Below the pieces are notes generated by a model, which searched no databases, had not been told where the DNA came from, and was given only the letters and a program-made list of their open reading frames with translations. From Myxococcales bacterium (lineage in GTDB: Bacteria > Myxococcota_A > Polyangia > Haliangiales > Haliangiaceae), in the NCBI GenBank assembly GCA_016717005.1, contig JADJUF010000010.1, positions 57,120 through 121,119 of the forward strand: DNA of 64,000 nucleotides, in the 5' to 3' direction. A program made the translations under genes and the position numbers. Position 1 is the stretch's first letter. The number at the start of each line of letters is the position of its first letter. Below are positions 32,367-41,875 of the stretch, piece by piece.

Positions 32367-35300
32367 TCAGCGCAGCTTCGCGACCTTGACCCGGGACCAC
32401 AGCGGGCGGTGATCGGCGGCGAGGTGGCCTGACTCGCTCAGACGATCGAGCAGCTCGTAGGCGGCGGCGACGTCCTCCTCGGCGTTGTCGCGCGGCGACG
32501 GGCTCGCCGCGGCGCCCAGCGCGCGGACGGCGCGGGCGCGCAGGAACCGGGCCTCGGCCACGAGCATGATCCACACCGCCGACTCGGGCGACGCCGCGAT
32601 CGCGACCAGGCCCTGGACCACCGCGCGATCGGCGTCGGCCAGCGACGCGGCGGCCTTGCCGCGGGCGAGCCCGAGGTCGCCGCGCACGATCAGCGCGCCG
32701 ACCAGGTTCTCCTTCCACTCGAGGTTGACCTCGTCGTCGGCCACGAGCTTGTCGGCCAGGCCGATCGCGCGATCGATCGCGGTCGCGGCCTCGGCGCCGC
32801 GCCCGGCGCGGGCGTGGATCCGCGCGATCAGCACCTCGGCCTGGGCCAGCTCGTTTGCGGACCCCGGCCTGGTCGGGGCTGCCGGCGAGGAGCGTGGCCC
32901 GGGCGTCCCGGGCGGCGACCGCGGCGGTCAGCGCCGCCTCGAACTCGTTGGCCGCCAGAGCTGGGCGTAGGAGATCTTGGCGTCGCTCCACGCGACCAGG
33001 CGCTGCCACAGCGGGTTGGTGGGGTCCTTCGCGAGGATCTGCGTGCGGATCGCGCGCGCGGTGCCGTAGCCGTCGAGCGCACCGCGCACGTCGCCGCGCC
33101 ACAGGCGCGCGTCGGCCAGCCGGAAGTGGATGCGCGACACGTCGATCTGCCAGCTGGCGTTGGTGGGATCCTTCGCGACCAGGATCGAGTGGTTGGCGAG
33201 CGCCTGCTCGAGGAGCTGGGTGGCGTTGCGGGCGTCGCCCTTGTCGACGAGCGCCAGGCCCCAGCTCGACAGCGCCAGGCCCCGCTCGCGCCGCCACGCG
33301 GCGTTGCCGGGATCGCGGCGCAGCAGGCCGTCGAGCGTCGCCACCGCCTTGCTGTAGGTGGCCTCGGCCGAGGTGATCTCGCCCAGCTCCTTCTGCAGGT
33401 CGGCGACCTGCATGCGGGCCTTGACCAGATCGAGCTGCCGGCTCGAGTTCTCGGGCTCGGCCGACGCGACCTCGGCGCGCAAGCTCTCGCACGCGCGGTA
33501 CTCGGCCAGCGCGCCGGCCGAGTCGCCGCGGGCCTGGAGCGTCGACGCGATCTTGAGGTGGCTGGTGGCCAGGTCGCCGCGCGCGGCCACGTCGCCGATC
33601 CCGGCGCTGACCGCGGCGTCGACCACGCGCTGCCGGGCCGTCATCGCCGCCTGGTACTCGCCGAACGCGACGTCGATCTGGCCCTGGTTGCGGACCACGT
33701 CGCCGATCAGATCGCGGGCGACGGCGCTGCCCAGGAGCGCGGCGCGATCGTCGGGGCGGCTGAGCAGGATGTCCTCGTAGTGACCGAGCGCGCTGCGGTA
33801 GGTCTCGACCTCGCCGACGAACTGGCCGCGCGCGTGCAGCACCCGGCCGACCTCGACCAGCATCTCGCCCAGGATGCGTCGCCGATCGAGCGTGCGCGGG
33901 TGCGCGGCGCGCGCGCCAGCAGGCCCTCGAGCTGGGTCCGGCCCTCGCTCAGGGTCACGGCCGCCGAGTCGAGATCGCCGCGCTCCTCCTCGGCCTGGCC
34001 CAGCGTGTACAGGGCGATCGCCAGCCGCTCGCGATCGTCGTCGGTGATGCCGGTGGGGCTGCGCGCCAGCTGCTGGTAGTAGTCGCGGACCTGCGCGCCG
34101 ATGCCGGCCAGCAGATCCTTGCGGCCGATCGCGCCGAGCCGGTTGCGCATGTCGCTGATCAGGTAGTCGACGACGCCCTCGGCCGCGGCCCGGCGCTGAT
34201 CGGCGAGCTGCCGCTGGGCCTCGGCCCGATCGCGCTCGACCACGATCCGCCGCAGCGCCAGCGTGCCGAGCGCGACGAACGCGACGAACGCGACCGCGGC
34301 GATCGCGACCGCGGCCCGGTGCCGGCGCACGAACCGCGCGACCCGCTCGCGCAGCGAGTAGCGGTGCGCGGCCACCAGCTTGCCGGTCTGGAACCGGCGC
34401 AGCTCCTCGGCCAGCGCCTGCGCGGTCGGGTAGCGATCGCCGGGCTCGTGGGCCATCGCGCGGGCGATGATCGCGATCAGATCGGCCGGCGCGTCGGGCG
34501 CCCGGGTCGCGAGCGGCTCGACCTTGCCCTCGATCGCCGCGGCGATCACGTCGGTGGCGGTCTTGGCGGCGTAGGGCGGGGCCCCGGCCAGCAGGTGGTA
34601 GAGCATCGCGCCGAGGCTGAAGACGTCGGCGCGCTCGTCGACGACCTCGCCCCGGGCCTGCTCGGGCGGCATGTAGGCCGGCGTCCCCATCACCGCGCCG
34701 GCCACCGTCAGGGCCGGCTCGTCGGACGTGGTCGGGCTGCGCGGGCGCGGCTGGTCGCGCTCGGTGCGCGTCCCCGGCAGCGAGTCGGTCGAGTCGTCGT
34801 CGAGATCCTTGGCCAGGCCCCAGTCGATGACGACGATCTCGCCGAAGTCGCCCACCAGCACGTTGGCCGGCTTGAGGTCGCGGTGGACCATCCGCTTGGA
34901 GTGGGCGTAGGCGATCGCGTCGACCGCGGCGGTGATCGTCGCGAGCAGCGCCAGGCGCTGCTCCAGGGTCCGGGCCTCGGCGATCGCGCGATCGAGCGGG
35001 CGCCCGCTGACCAGCTTCATCGCGTAGAACGGCTCGCCGGACGGCCAGCGCCCGGCCTGGTAGACCGGCACGATCGCCGGGTGCTGGAGGCGGGCGGTGA
35101 TCAGCGCCTCGCGCCGGAACCGCGCGGCGTGCTCGGGATCGGCGTGGAGCAGCTCCTTGAGCGCCACCGGCCGCCCGAGGATGCGATCGTGGGCGGCGAT
35201 GATGCGGCCCATGCCGCCGCGGGCGACCTCGCGCTCGGACACGTACTGCCCGGGGTCGGTGATCGGCAGGTCGTCCATGGCGATCGTCGCGTCGGCGCGC

Positions 35301-35470
35301 GGATCGCCGCCCCCGGCGATCGTGTCCTGGTACGACTCGACGCCCAGCGAGCGCCGGGCCGTGGGCGGACCGCCGTCGACGCTCGGCACCGGCGGGCGCT
35401 GGCTGGTGACCGGCGCGATCGTGGGTGCGAACGCTTCTGGATCGCTGGGCGGCGGATCGCCGGCGCTCAT
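32367..35470 (-). CDS. Membrane Ser/Thr protein kinase with TPR-like C-terminal region, three frameshifts
   Basis: ATG at 35470. Kinase domain: ARGGMGRIIAAHD (P-loop), VALKELL (Lys), MVHRDLKPANVLVGDFGE, DWG instead of DFG (VVIDWGLAKD), GTPAYMPPEQA and FSLGAMLYHLL. One membrane segment (AVAIAAVAFVAFVALGTLAL) near residue 380, then ~640 residues of TPR-like helices. Frames change near 33915 (one base missing), 32953 (one missing) and in a T-run at 32854-32856 (one extra); repairing them gives exactly 1035 codons, so these are probably sequencing indels. TACATT (35484-35479) lies eight bases before the start. Typical myxobacterial PknB-type kinase; target unknown. Confidence 0.85.
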
Positions 35471-35490
35471 CTGCTAGCAATGTAGCGCCG

Positions 35491-36273
35491 ATGTCGCCTC
35501 CACTCCACGTCGTGCGGGCCGGGACCGCGGGCCCCGCGCTCGTCCTCGTCCACGGCAGCGCCACCGACGCCGCCACCTGGACCATCCAGCTGGCGTCGTC
35601 CCTGACCAGCCGCTACCGCGTGATCGCGTACGATCGCCGGGGCGCCGGGCGCTCGGCCAACCGGCCGGGCGTGGCCTGGCACTCGATCGACGACCACGCC
35701 GCCGACCTGGCCGAGCTGATCGCCGCCGCGGGGCCGCCGGCGCTGGTGGCGGGCTCGAGCTGCGGCGCGGCGGTGGCGCTCGAGCTGTGTCGCCGGTCGC
35801 CGGCGCTGGTGCGCGGCGCGATCTTGATCGAGCCGCCGCTGGCCCCCGACGACGCCACGCCGTCGGTGCCGCCCGGCTTCCTGGTCGCGCTCGACGACCT
35901 GGCCGCGACCGGCGGGCCCGAGGCCGCGGCCGAGCGCTTCTTGATCACCGTGCTGGGCGAGGCGGCGTGGGCGCGGCTGCCGCGCCTGTTCCGCGCGCGC
36001 ACCCGGCGCGAGTGGCCGCAGATCCGCGGCGACTGCTACGCGCTCGACGCCTACCGGGTCCGCTACGCCGAGCTGGGCGCGGTCGACGTGCCGGTGCGCC
36101 TGCTCGGCGGCGATCGCTCGGCCGCGTACTTCCGGCCGACGCTCACGGCGCTGGCCGCGGCCCTGCCGCGGGCCTCCCTCGCGATCATCGCCGGCGCTGG
36201 TCACATGCTCCACGCCGAGGCGCCGCGGGCGTTCGCCGAGCACGTCGACGCGCTCGCGGCCGCGACCGGGTGA
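35491..36273 (+). CDS. Alpha/beta hydrolase
   Basis: 260 residues from ATG at 35491, only 20 bp from the divergent kinase start. Alpha/beta-hydrolase fold: LVLVHGSATDAATW (HG oxyanion region), YDRRGAGRSANRPG, nucleophile elbow LVAGSSCGAAVALEL (G-S-S-C-G), and the catalytic His in IIAGAGHMLHAEAPRAFAEHV. Esterase or related enzyme in the cytosol; substrate unknown. Its 3' end overlaps the convergent gene by up to 89 bp. Confidence 0.88.
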   Translation: MSPPLHVVRAGTAGPALVLVHGSATDAATWTIQLASSLTSRYRVIAYDRRGAGRSANRPGVAWHSIDDHAADLAELIAAAGPPALVAGSSCGAAVALELCRRSPALVRGAILIEPPLAPDDATPSVPPGFLVALDDLAATGGPEAAAERFLITVLGEAAWARLPRLFRARTRREWPQIRGDCYALDAYRVRYAELGAVDVPVRLLGGDRSAAYFRPTLTALAAALPRASLAIIAGAGHMLHAEAPRAFAEHVDALAAATG

Positions 36274-36958
36274 TCAGCGCGCGGCGGCGTCGGCGGGTCG
36301 CCGCCGCCAGCCCGACCGCGAGCAGCGCCAGCGCCGCGGGATCGCCGCCGCCGACCGAGCACGCGACGTTGGTCTGGGTCGCGGTCAGCGTGCGGCGCAC
36401 CTCGAGCACGCCGTCGCCGGTGCTGGTCTCGCTGCCGTCGCTCGCGACCACGCCGACCGCGAAGAACAGATCCTCGTCGGACGGGGGCGTGAACACGACC
36501 GTCAGCGCGTGGGCGCCGCAGTTGCGCACGCCGATGACCCGGCGGGTGCCGAGATCGACCTGGTAGGCCGCGCTCGGCCCGGTCGGGTTGCCGTCGCAGC
36601 GCATCTCGGGCGTCTGGTCGACGATGTTCAGGAGCTCGACGGCCGGGTGCGCGCCGTCGGCGTCGATCAGCTCGAGCGTCAGCGCGTACGGGCGGCCGTC
36701 GTCGGGCCAGGTCAGCGTCGCCTCGTAGCGCTTGCCGGCGTCGATGCGGTCGGGCAGGCCAGCGATCTTGACCTCGGGCGTGTCGCCGCCGCCGTGGCAG
36801 ACGCTGCACGACAGCCCGTCGGGCGGCGCGCCGGTGAAGTAGCGACCGCCGCCGCCGCCGTCGATGGCCGGCTCGGCGTAGCGCTCGGGCTCGGAGAAGC
36901 CGAGCGCCGCCGTCGGCGCCACCGCCAGCCCCAGCGCGATCAGCGCGGCGCGGCTCAT
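36185..36958 (-). CDS. Exported haem c protein with MYXO-CTERM-like tail
   Basis: ATG at 36958 (ATGA overlap with the upstream stop). Signal peptide (ALGLAVAPTAALGF). Haem site LSCSVCHGGGDTPEVKI, then a beta-sandwich region (RYEATLTWPDDGRPYALTLELID) of the Reeler/DUF-type seen after such haem motifs. C-terminal ACSVGGGDPAALALLAVGLAAATRRRRR is a Cys-Gly segment, hydrophobic helix and Arg cluster, i.e. a MYXO-CTERM-like sorting signal. These tails normally end the protein; here 30 extra residues follow and overlap the hydrolase gene, so the true end may be near 36285 with a small indel. Confidence 0.65.
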   Translation of the reverse strand: MSRAALIALGLAVAPTAALGFSEPERYAEPAIDGGGGGRYFTGAPPDGLSCSVCHGGGDTPEVKIAGLPDRIDAGKRYEATLTWPDDGRPYALTLELIDADGAHPAVELLNIVDQTPEMRCDGNPTGPSAAYQVDLGTRRVIGVRNCGAHALTVVFTPPSDEDLFFAVGVVASDGSETSTGDGVLEVRRTLTATQTNVACSVGGGDPAALALLAVGLAAATRRRRRALITRSRPRARRRARRTPAAPRRGACDQRRR

Positions 36959-37491
36959 GGCTGCCCCGCCAGGGCCCACTGCGCCAGCACGATGAAGCGC
37001 GGGTCGTCCTTCGACGGGAAGATCGCGTTGCCCCACGGGTCGGTGCCGCGGTGACGGACGCCGCCGTCGGCCTCGGCCAGCGGCTTGCGCAAGAGCGGCG
37101 CGCGCTTGATCCCCGCGGGGCTCATCAGCATCGAACGGGTCCGGGTGTAGGTGACGGCCAGCTCCTCGGCGGTGACCGGCGCGTCGAGGTCGGTGTCCTC
37201 GCGCAGCCGGGCGCGACCGGGGCCGAACACGACGAGGAACCGGTCGGGGTTGCCGTGGCAGGCGGTGAACGCGCAGTCGCGCAGCAGGATCGGGTAGACC
37301 GCGTCCTTGAACACCACCGGGTCGGCGTCGGGCACGACGACCTCATCGTCGGGGACGCTGCACCCGAGCGCGGCGGTGGCCAGCGCGAGCAGCGCCAGCG
37401 CGGGCCAGGTGGAGATCGAGATCGAGCGCGGCGCCATCGCGGGGCGGATGATGCGCTCGTCGGCGCGCGCGCGCATCGACTTCGTGTGCAC
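36955..37491 (-). CDS. Lipoprotein with CxxxxCH haem motif
   Basis: Two starts are possible: GTG 37491, or ATG 37437 which gives a better signal peptide (MAPRSISIST followed by ALALLALATAALGC lipobox). The haem site is LLRDCAFTACHGNP (C-x4-CH). Downstream the chain carries LLRKPLAEADGG and a terminal FIVLAQWALAG helix, as in exported planctomycete-type cytochromes. Operon partner is the haem protein at 36185-36958. Divergent from the DUF4266 lipoprotein. Confidence 0.65.
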   Translation of the reverse strand: MHTKSMRARADERIIRPAMAPRSISISTWPALALLALATAALGCSVPDDEVVVPDADPVVFKDAVYPILLRDCAFTACHGNPDRFLVVFGPGRARLREDTDLDAPVTAEELAVTYTRTRSMLMSPAGIKRAPLLRKPLAEADGGVRHRGTDPWGNAIFPSKDDPRFIVLAQWALAGQP

Positions 37492-37507
37492 GGGCGCGGC
37501 GATCGTG

Positions 37508-37513
37508 TAGGCT
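37508..37513 (+). promoter_or_regulatory. TAGGCT -10-like box
   Basis: TGTAGGCT lies ten bases before the TTG start at 37524, matching the leaderless pattern of neighbouring genes. Confidence 0.4.
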
Positions 37514-37523
37514 CCGCGCGTGC

Positions 37524-37724
37524 TTGCGCCTCGCCATGCTCGTGATCGTGCTCACAACCGGGTGCCTGCGGGTCAAGCCGCACGAGCGCCAGACGCTCGC
37601 CCGGCCCGACATGGTGATCGGCAGCGACGCCGAGCTGCGCACCGGCGAGTCGCACGCGCGCTCGTACCGCGAGGGCTCGAGCGGCGGCGGCGAGGCCAAG
37701 GCCGGCGGCTGCGGCTGCAACTGA
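37524..37724 (+). CDS. DUF4266-type small lipoprotein
   Basis: 66 residues from TTG at 37524 (ATG at 37536 is the alternative). Signal peptide with lipobox VLTTGCLRV, KPHERQTLARPDMV, RTGESHARSYREGSSGGG and a C-terminal GGCGCN. This matches the DUF4266 family, short lipoproteins often found beside DUF3570 and ApbE/thioredoxin genes; none of these neighbours is here. Its stop codon is followed at once by the two-hairpin element B. Function unknown. Confidence 0.75.
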   Translation: MRLAMLVIVLTTGCLRVKPHERQTLARPDMVIGSDAELRTGESHARSYREGSSGGGEAKAGGCGCN

Positions 37725-37783
37725 GCTTCAGAGGGCCTGTCGCCAGGCCCTCCCCCGTCGGGGGCAAGCCCCGACAGGGCCCC
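37725..37783 (+). terminator. Two-hairpin 3' element, copy B
   Basis: Starts right after the stop codon. First stem AGGGCCTG/CAGGCCCT (37732-37739 with 37744-37751, loop TCGC); second GTCGGGG/CCCCGAC (37757-37763 with 37769-37775). No U-tract. Closely similar to copy A at 14038-14103 with paired changes in both stems. Confidence 0.65.
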
Positions 37784-37920
37784 TATTCTGCCGACGGCAG
37801 TGATCTCGTCGCGTTAGCTGATCGCGGCCTGGCCGTGCGGCCACTTTCGGCCACTCGACGCTGGAACCGCGCTCGATCGGCCGCTCGTTCGCGCGCTCGA
37901 CTGGTCGCTCGACTCGGCCG

Positions 37921-39078
37921 CTAGTTCGGCGGCGGAGCCGCGTCGCCGGCCTGCACGGCGCGCGGCGGGCGCCGAGTCGACGGCACGGGCGGGGGCTGGT
38001 CGAGGAGCATGACGGCGTCGCGGCGGGTCTCGGGCTGGAGGTGAGCGTAGCGGAGGGTCAGCTCCATCTTCGAGTGGCCGAGGAGGTCCATGATCGCCTT
38101 GGGGCTCACGCCGCGCATCATGAGGTGGGAGGCGAAGGTGTGGCGGAAGCGGTGCCAGTTGATGCGCGGGCGGCCGGCGTGGTCGCAGATCATGTTGAGC
38201 GCCTTGACGGCGGTGCCGTGGTGGATGTGCGAGCCGCGCCGGCCGCAGAACACGAGCGGGCCGCGGGTGTGGCGGATGGCGGTGAGCGCGGCGATGGCGT
38301 CGTTGGAGAGCGGCACAACGCGGCCCTTGCCGCTCTTGGGCGGGCCGGTCACGCCGTCGACGAAGTTCTCCTCGACCTGGAGCTTGCCGCCGTCGAGATC
38401 GACGTCCTGCCAGCGGAGCCCGGCGAGCTCGCCGTAGCGGAGGCCGGTGCGGACAGCGACGATGATCATGGCCTTCCAGGGATCGAGGGGCTCGGCGACG
38501 GCGATGAGCTGCGCGGTCTCCTCGAAGGTGAGGAACTGGGGCCGCCCGCGCGAGACCTTCTGGGTGGGCCAGCGCGGGAGCTTGGCGAGCACGTCGGACT
38601 TGTGCGCGTAGCCGAGCAGCGAGCGGAACTCGGTCATGATGCGGTAGACGGTGCTGGGCAGCTTGCCCTCCTCGTTGAGCATGTGCAGGCGCCAAGCCTC
38701 GACGAGCGGGAACGTGATCTGGTCGAGGCGAAGCTTGCCGAAGCGCGGGAGGACCTGGAGGCGGAGCGTGGTCACCTTGTGCCGGTAGGTAATGGGGCGG
38801 TTGTCGGCCTTGGCCTGGGCGAGCCAGGTCCGGGCGAACTCCTCGACGGTCGGCACCGGCGGGGCGGTCGGGACCGTGGCCATCCCCGCGGTGCTCGGCG
38901 CGGCGGCCTCCCCGCGGGCGCGGGCGATCGCGAGGCGCTCGGCCTCAGCAGCACCCTCGGCGGTGTTCTTCTGGCCGTAGTCCTCGGGGACGCCCGAGAG
39001 GCGCACGGACTGGCCGTTGACGGTGATCTGCTTGCGGAAGAACCAGCGCTTGGTGCGGGGATCCTTGCGGGCGGACAT
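37921..39078 (-). CDS. Tyrosine recombinase / phage-type integrase
   Basis: 385 residues. N-terminal arm-binding part (KDPRTKRWFFRKQITVNG), SAM-like core-binding domain (residues ~85-190, TVEEFARTWLAQAKADNRP) and catalytic domain with all residues visible: Arg in VRTGLRYGELAGLRW, Lys in GPPKSGKGRVVPL, HxxR in WHRFRHTFASHL, His in DLLGHSKM, and nucleophile Tyr in LTLRYAHL. Placed at the left end of the accessory region, so it probably integrates and excises it by cutting and rejoining att sites. I find no tRNA gene or direct repeat marking att. Confidence 0.95.
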   Translation of the reverse strand: MSARKDPRTKRWFFRKQITVNGQSVRLSGVPEDYGQKNTAEGAAEAERLAIARARGEAAAPSTAGMATVPTAPPVPTVEEFARTWLAQAKADNRPITYRHKVTTLRLQVLPRFGKLRLDQITFPLVEAWRLHMLNEEGKLPSTVYRIMTEFRSLLGYAHKSDVLAKLPRWPTQKVSRGRPQFLTFEETAQLIAVAEPLDPWKAMIIVAVRTGLRYGELAGLRWQDVDLDGGKLQVEENFVDGVTGPPKSGKGRVVPLSNDAIAALTAIRHTRGPLVFCGRRGSHIHHGTAVKALNMICDHAGRPRINWHRFRHTFASHLMMRGVSPKAIMDLLGHSKMELTLRYAHLQPETRRDAVMLLDQPPPVPSTRRPPRAVQAGDAAPPPN

Positions 39079-39180
39079 GGGAGCTTTCTCGTCGGGGCGC
39101 GGGGCGGCGCCGCCGGACGTCGCGCGAGCGCGCGGTGAAGGTGGTGGGAGCGAGCCAGGCGGCTCGGTGCTCGGTGCGGG

Positions 39181-40440
39181 TCAGAACGGGACGGCGGCGG
39201 TGTCGTCGGGGGCCGCGGCGCCGGCCGCGTACCAGGCGGCAGCGGCCTCGTCGTCGGCGGTGCGGGCCTGGCCGACGATGTTGTCGCGCGGGCTCAGGCG
39301 ACGGATCAGGCGCTGCTCCATCTCGAGCGCGTGGCGCGCGGGCGTGACGAGCACGGCGGCGTCGACGGTGGCGCGCTCGTAGGTGAGGCCGGGGTCGTGC
39401 TGGTCGGTGTACTGGCCGCGCCAGTGATCCTTGGCGCGGTGCCAGGTCTGGAAGTGTCGGGTCAGGGTGTCGTAGAGCCGATCGCCGCTGCTCTGCCCGA
39501 CGTAGACGAGCGGCATCGAGCCGTCGGCCTGGCGCTCGCGGATCACGTAGACGCCGGAGCGCCCACGCAGATCCTGGACCCAGGCCGGATACGGCTCGCC
39601 GCGGGCGCCGACGGGTCGGAACGTGAGGCGACCGTTGCGCACGCGATCCGGGTCGCTGGCGGCCTGCACGTCGAGCAGGCGGTGGGCCAGCGCGGGCAGC
39701 TGATGGACCCAGAACCCCTCGTTGTCGGTGTACTCGTCGGTGTCGTCGCCGAGGTGCAGGAGCGTCTCGACGGCGTCGAGGATGCTGCGCCAGAAGTCCC
39801 AGACGCCGACGGCGTGGTTCCAGCCGAGCGCAGCGACATCGCGATGCAGCGCGAGCGAGACGAAGTTGGCGACGTACCGGACGTCGGCGTGCGTGGTCGC
39901 GGGGAACGCGGAGACCGCGGCACCGGGCGGCGACCGATCCGAGTGCGGACCGACGGTGGCCACGAGCCGGCGGCGGGTGGCGAAGCGGTTGCGGAGCTGC
40001 GCGATCACCGCGGACGGGTCGGGCATCAGCGACGGGCCGGTCCACGGGCCGCCGTTGCGGGGCTCGGCGTCGTCGAGCTCAACGGAAGCTTCCAGGCGCT
40101 GGAGACGCGCCACGCCCACCGCCCGCACGGGGACGTAGGGGCTCCCGGCGAGGATGCGCGCGTCGCGCCAGAGGTAGTGACGCAGGATGCCACCGCGGCG
40201 GAGGCCCTCGCGCACGCCGCCATCGGTGAGGTACGCGCGATCGTGGAGTTGCTCGCCGTCGGTCCAGACGATCACGTACTCGAGACGGCTGTAAGGCTTG
40301 CCCGCCGGCGCGGCCTCGGCCGTGTACGCGCGCGCTAGCGCGGCATCGGCGTCGGCGAGCGTGCGATAGAGCCCCGCCAGCATCGCCGGGTTCTCGCAGT
40401 CGACGACGTGCACGCGCGCCAGGTGCAGCGTGCGGGTCAC
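39181..40440 (-). CDS. LPD25-like / TxxDV-module protein with C-terminal GIY-YIG nuclease domain
   Basis: 419 residues from GTG at 40440 (GTGA overlap). Residues ~25-100: LYRTLADADAALARAY...YVIVWTDGEQLHDRAYL, resembling large polyvalent protein-associated domain 25. Then LMPDPSAVIAQLRNRFATRR and FPATTHADVRYVANFVSLAL...W...YTDNEGFW, the module repeated across this element. C-terminal RSGVYVIRERQ...LVYVGQSSGDRLYDTLTRHF is a GIY-YIG nuclease core (Y-V-I and Y-V-G). Polyvalent-type domains occur in proteins delivered with phage or conjugative DNA. Nuclease target unknown. Confidence 0.6.
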   Translation of the reverse strand: MTRTLHLARVHVVDCENPAMLAGLYRTLADADAALARAYTAEAAPAGKPYSRLEYVIVWTDGEQLHDRAYLTDGGVREGLRRGGILRHYLWRDARILAGSPYVPVRAVGVARLQRLEASVELDDAEPRNGGPWTGPSLMPDPSAVIAQLRNRFATRRRLVATVGPHSDRSPPGAAVSAFPATTHADVRYVANFVSLALHRDVAALGWNHAVGVWDFWRSILDAVETLLHLGDDTDEYTDNEGFWVHQLPALAHRLLDVQAASDPDRVRNGRLTFRPVGARGEPYPAWVQDLRGRSGVYVIRERQADGSMPLVYVGQSSGDRLYDTLTRHFQTWHRAKDHWRGQYTDQHDPGLTYERATVDAAVLVTPARHALEMEQRLIRRLSPRDNIVGQARTADDEAAAAWYAAGAAAPDDTAAVPF

Positions 40441-41663
40441 GACGGGCCTCGGGCGTCGTGCGCCCGGGTGAGCGCGCGCGCGATCGTGCGCGCCAGATGC
40501 GGCGCCTGCTGGCCCCAGAACCCCGGGTTGTCGGGATAGGCCGCGTCGGCGTCGGCGCCCTGGTGGTGGCGGATGTGCTCGACCGCCCGCGCCCAGCGAT
40601 CCCAGAGCGCCCCCTGCGGCCGGCCGGTCAGGTCGCGGAGCGGTGCGAGGTCGTGCGCGAGCGCCAGCGACAGCCAGTTGGCCGCCAGGGTGACGTCGCG
40701 GTTGGTCGTGACCGGGATCCGGTGGCCGGCCGCGGTCGCCAGCGGCCGGGCCGTTGCGAAGTGGGCCTCGAGCGCGGCCAGGGTCGCGAGCGGATCCGGC
40801 AAGAGCGACACGCCAGGGATCGCGGTCGTGGTGCCGACCGCCAGGAGCGCCGCGTCGGTGACCTGGAGCTCGTCGGCGTTGCGGTGTACTGACCGCGCTG
40901 GCGCGGCCGCCAGCGGCGGCTCGGCCTCGAGGCGCCGCAGCAGGTCGGCGCCCCAGGCGGCGCGCGCGAGACGCTCCTCGGGCGACCAGGCGGTCCAGGT
41001 GGCGGCCTGGTCGCGCAGCCAGGTCGCGACCTGCTGGAGGTGCTGGCGCAGGATGCCGCCGTTGCCGGGCGCGGTGCCGAGGTCGACACGGCGCACATCG
41101 GCGCGCCCCTCGTGCGCCGCGCCGTCGGTCCAGACGACGACGAACGCGGTCTTGTCGTAGCCGCCTCCCTCCGGCGGCGGCGCGTGCGCGAACGCGGCGG
41201 CGAGCGCGCGATCGGCGGCGGCGAGGGAGCGGTAGGTCCGCGGGCGCACGCGCGCGTTCTCGGACCAGGTGATCTCGACGCGCGCCAGCGGCGGCGGCGA
41301 CGCGACGCTGTTCCGGACCGCGTGCTCGGCGGGGAGGTGCGCGCGCAGCGCGGCGCCGGTCGCCTGGAGGCTGGCGGAGCGGGTCGGACGGGACAGCGTG
41401 CGCGCGGCGTGGTGGAGGTGCACCACGAGGAAGCCGGGCCGCGCGATGTCGGAACGGCGCAGCTCGACCATGCCGGCGAAGCGCCAGCCGTCGGGCCAGG
41501 TGAGCTGGTAGCGCACGAAGTGCTCGGTGCGGGGCTCGCGCTCGGGGACCTGCGCCCACGCCGCGGCGATCGCGCGCTCGGCGTCGCCGAGTGACGCGAA
41601 GGTCTGCGCCGCGAGCGCTGGCAGGTCCGACGCGGTGATCTCGACGGTGGTCGCGGGGGTCAT
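40437..41663 (-). CDS. Protein with two LPD25-like domains and a TxxDV module
   Basis: 408 residues from ATG at 41663 (ATGA overlap with the excisionase gene). Two copies of an LPD25-like pattern: TFASLGDAERAIAAAWAQ...RYQLTWPDGWRFAGMVEL, and YRSLAAADRALAAAFAH...YDKTAFVVVWTDGAAHEGRADV (the second with the diagnostic Y-D-K-T). C-terminal LLPDPLATLAALEAHFATARPL, then VTTNRDVTLAANWLSLAL...YPDNPGFWGQQ, as in the neighbours. No catalytic motif seen. Confidence 0.55.
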   Translation of the reverse strand: MTPATTVEITASDLPALAAQTFASLGDAERAIAAAWAQVPEREPRTEHFVRYQLTWPDGWRFAGMVELRRSDIARPGFLVVHLHHAARTLSRPTRSASLQATGAALRAHLPAEHAVRNSVASPPPLARVEITWSENARVRPRTYRSLAAADRALAAAFAHAPPPEGGGYDKTAFVVVWTDGAAHEGRADVRRVDLGTAPGNGGILRQHLQQVATWLRDQAATWTAWSPEERLARAAWGADLLRRLEAEPPLAAAPARSVHRNADELQVTDAALLAVGTTTAIPGVSLLPDPLATLAALEAHFATARPLATAAGHRIPVTTNRDVTLAANWLSLALAHDLAPLRDLTGRPQGALWDRWARAVEHIRHHQGADADAAYPDNPGFWGQQAPHLARTIARALTRAHDARGPS

Positions 41664-41875
41664 CGGGTCCCCCCGGCCAGCCAGGCGGCGATCTGCGCGC
41701 GCGACAGGATGATCCGCCGACCGAGCCGGCCGCACGGGATCTCGCGGCGGCGCGCGGCCTGGTAGACGGTCTTGCGATCGACGCCGAGCCAGGCGGCGAC
41801 CTCGTCCACGGTGCAGATGTCGGACGGCGGCGCGACCGCCGCGCCGTCGGTGGTGATGGGACCGGCGCCGATCAC
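41660..41875 (-). CDS. Excisionase-family HTH DNA-binding protein
   Basis: 71 residues from GTG at 41875 (GTGA overlap). Almost all of it is a MerR-like/helix-turn-helix 17 domain: CTVDEVAAWLGVDRKTVYQAARRREIPCGRLGRRIILSRAQIAAWL, the signature of excisionase-type proteins. With the integrase it would control direction of recombination, or act as a small transcription regulator of the operon. Confidence 0.85.
   Translation of the reverse strand: MIGAGPITTDGAAVAPPSDICTVDEVAAWLGVDRKTVYQAARRREIPCGRLGRRIILSRAQIAAWLAGGTR

Noticed and set aside
34790..34850. Kinase inactive because of DWG instead of DFG
   Set aside because: Asp is retained and DWG is common in active bacterial kinases of this family; Lys, HRDxKxxN and the activation-loop PPE motif are all present.
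37725..37920. tRNA gene as integration target
   Set aside because: I looked for cloverleaf-like arms and a T-loop around both ends of the element and found none.
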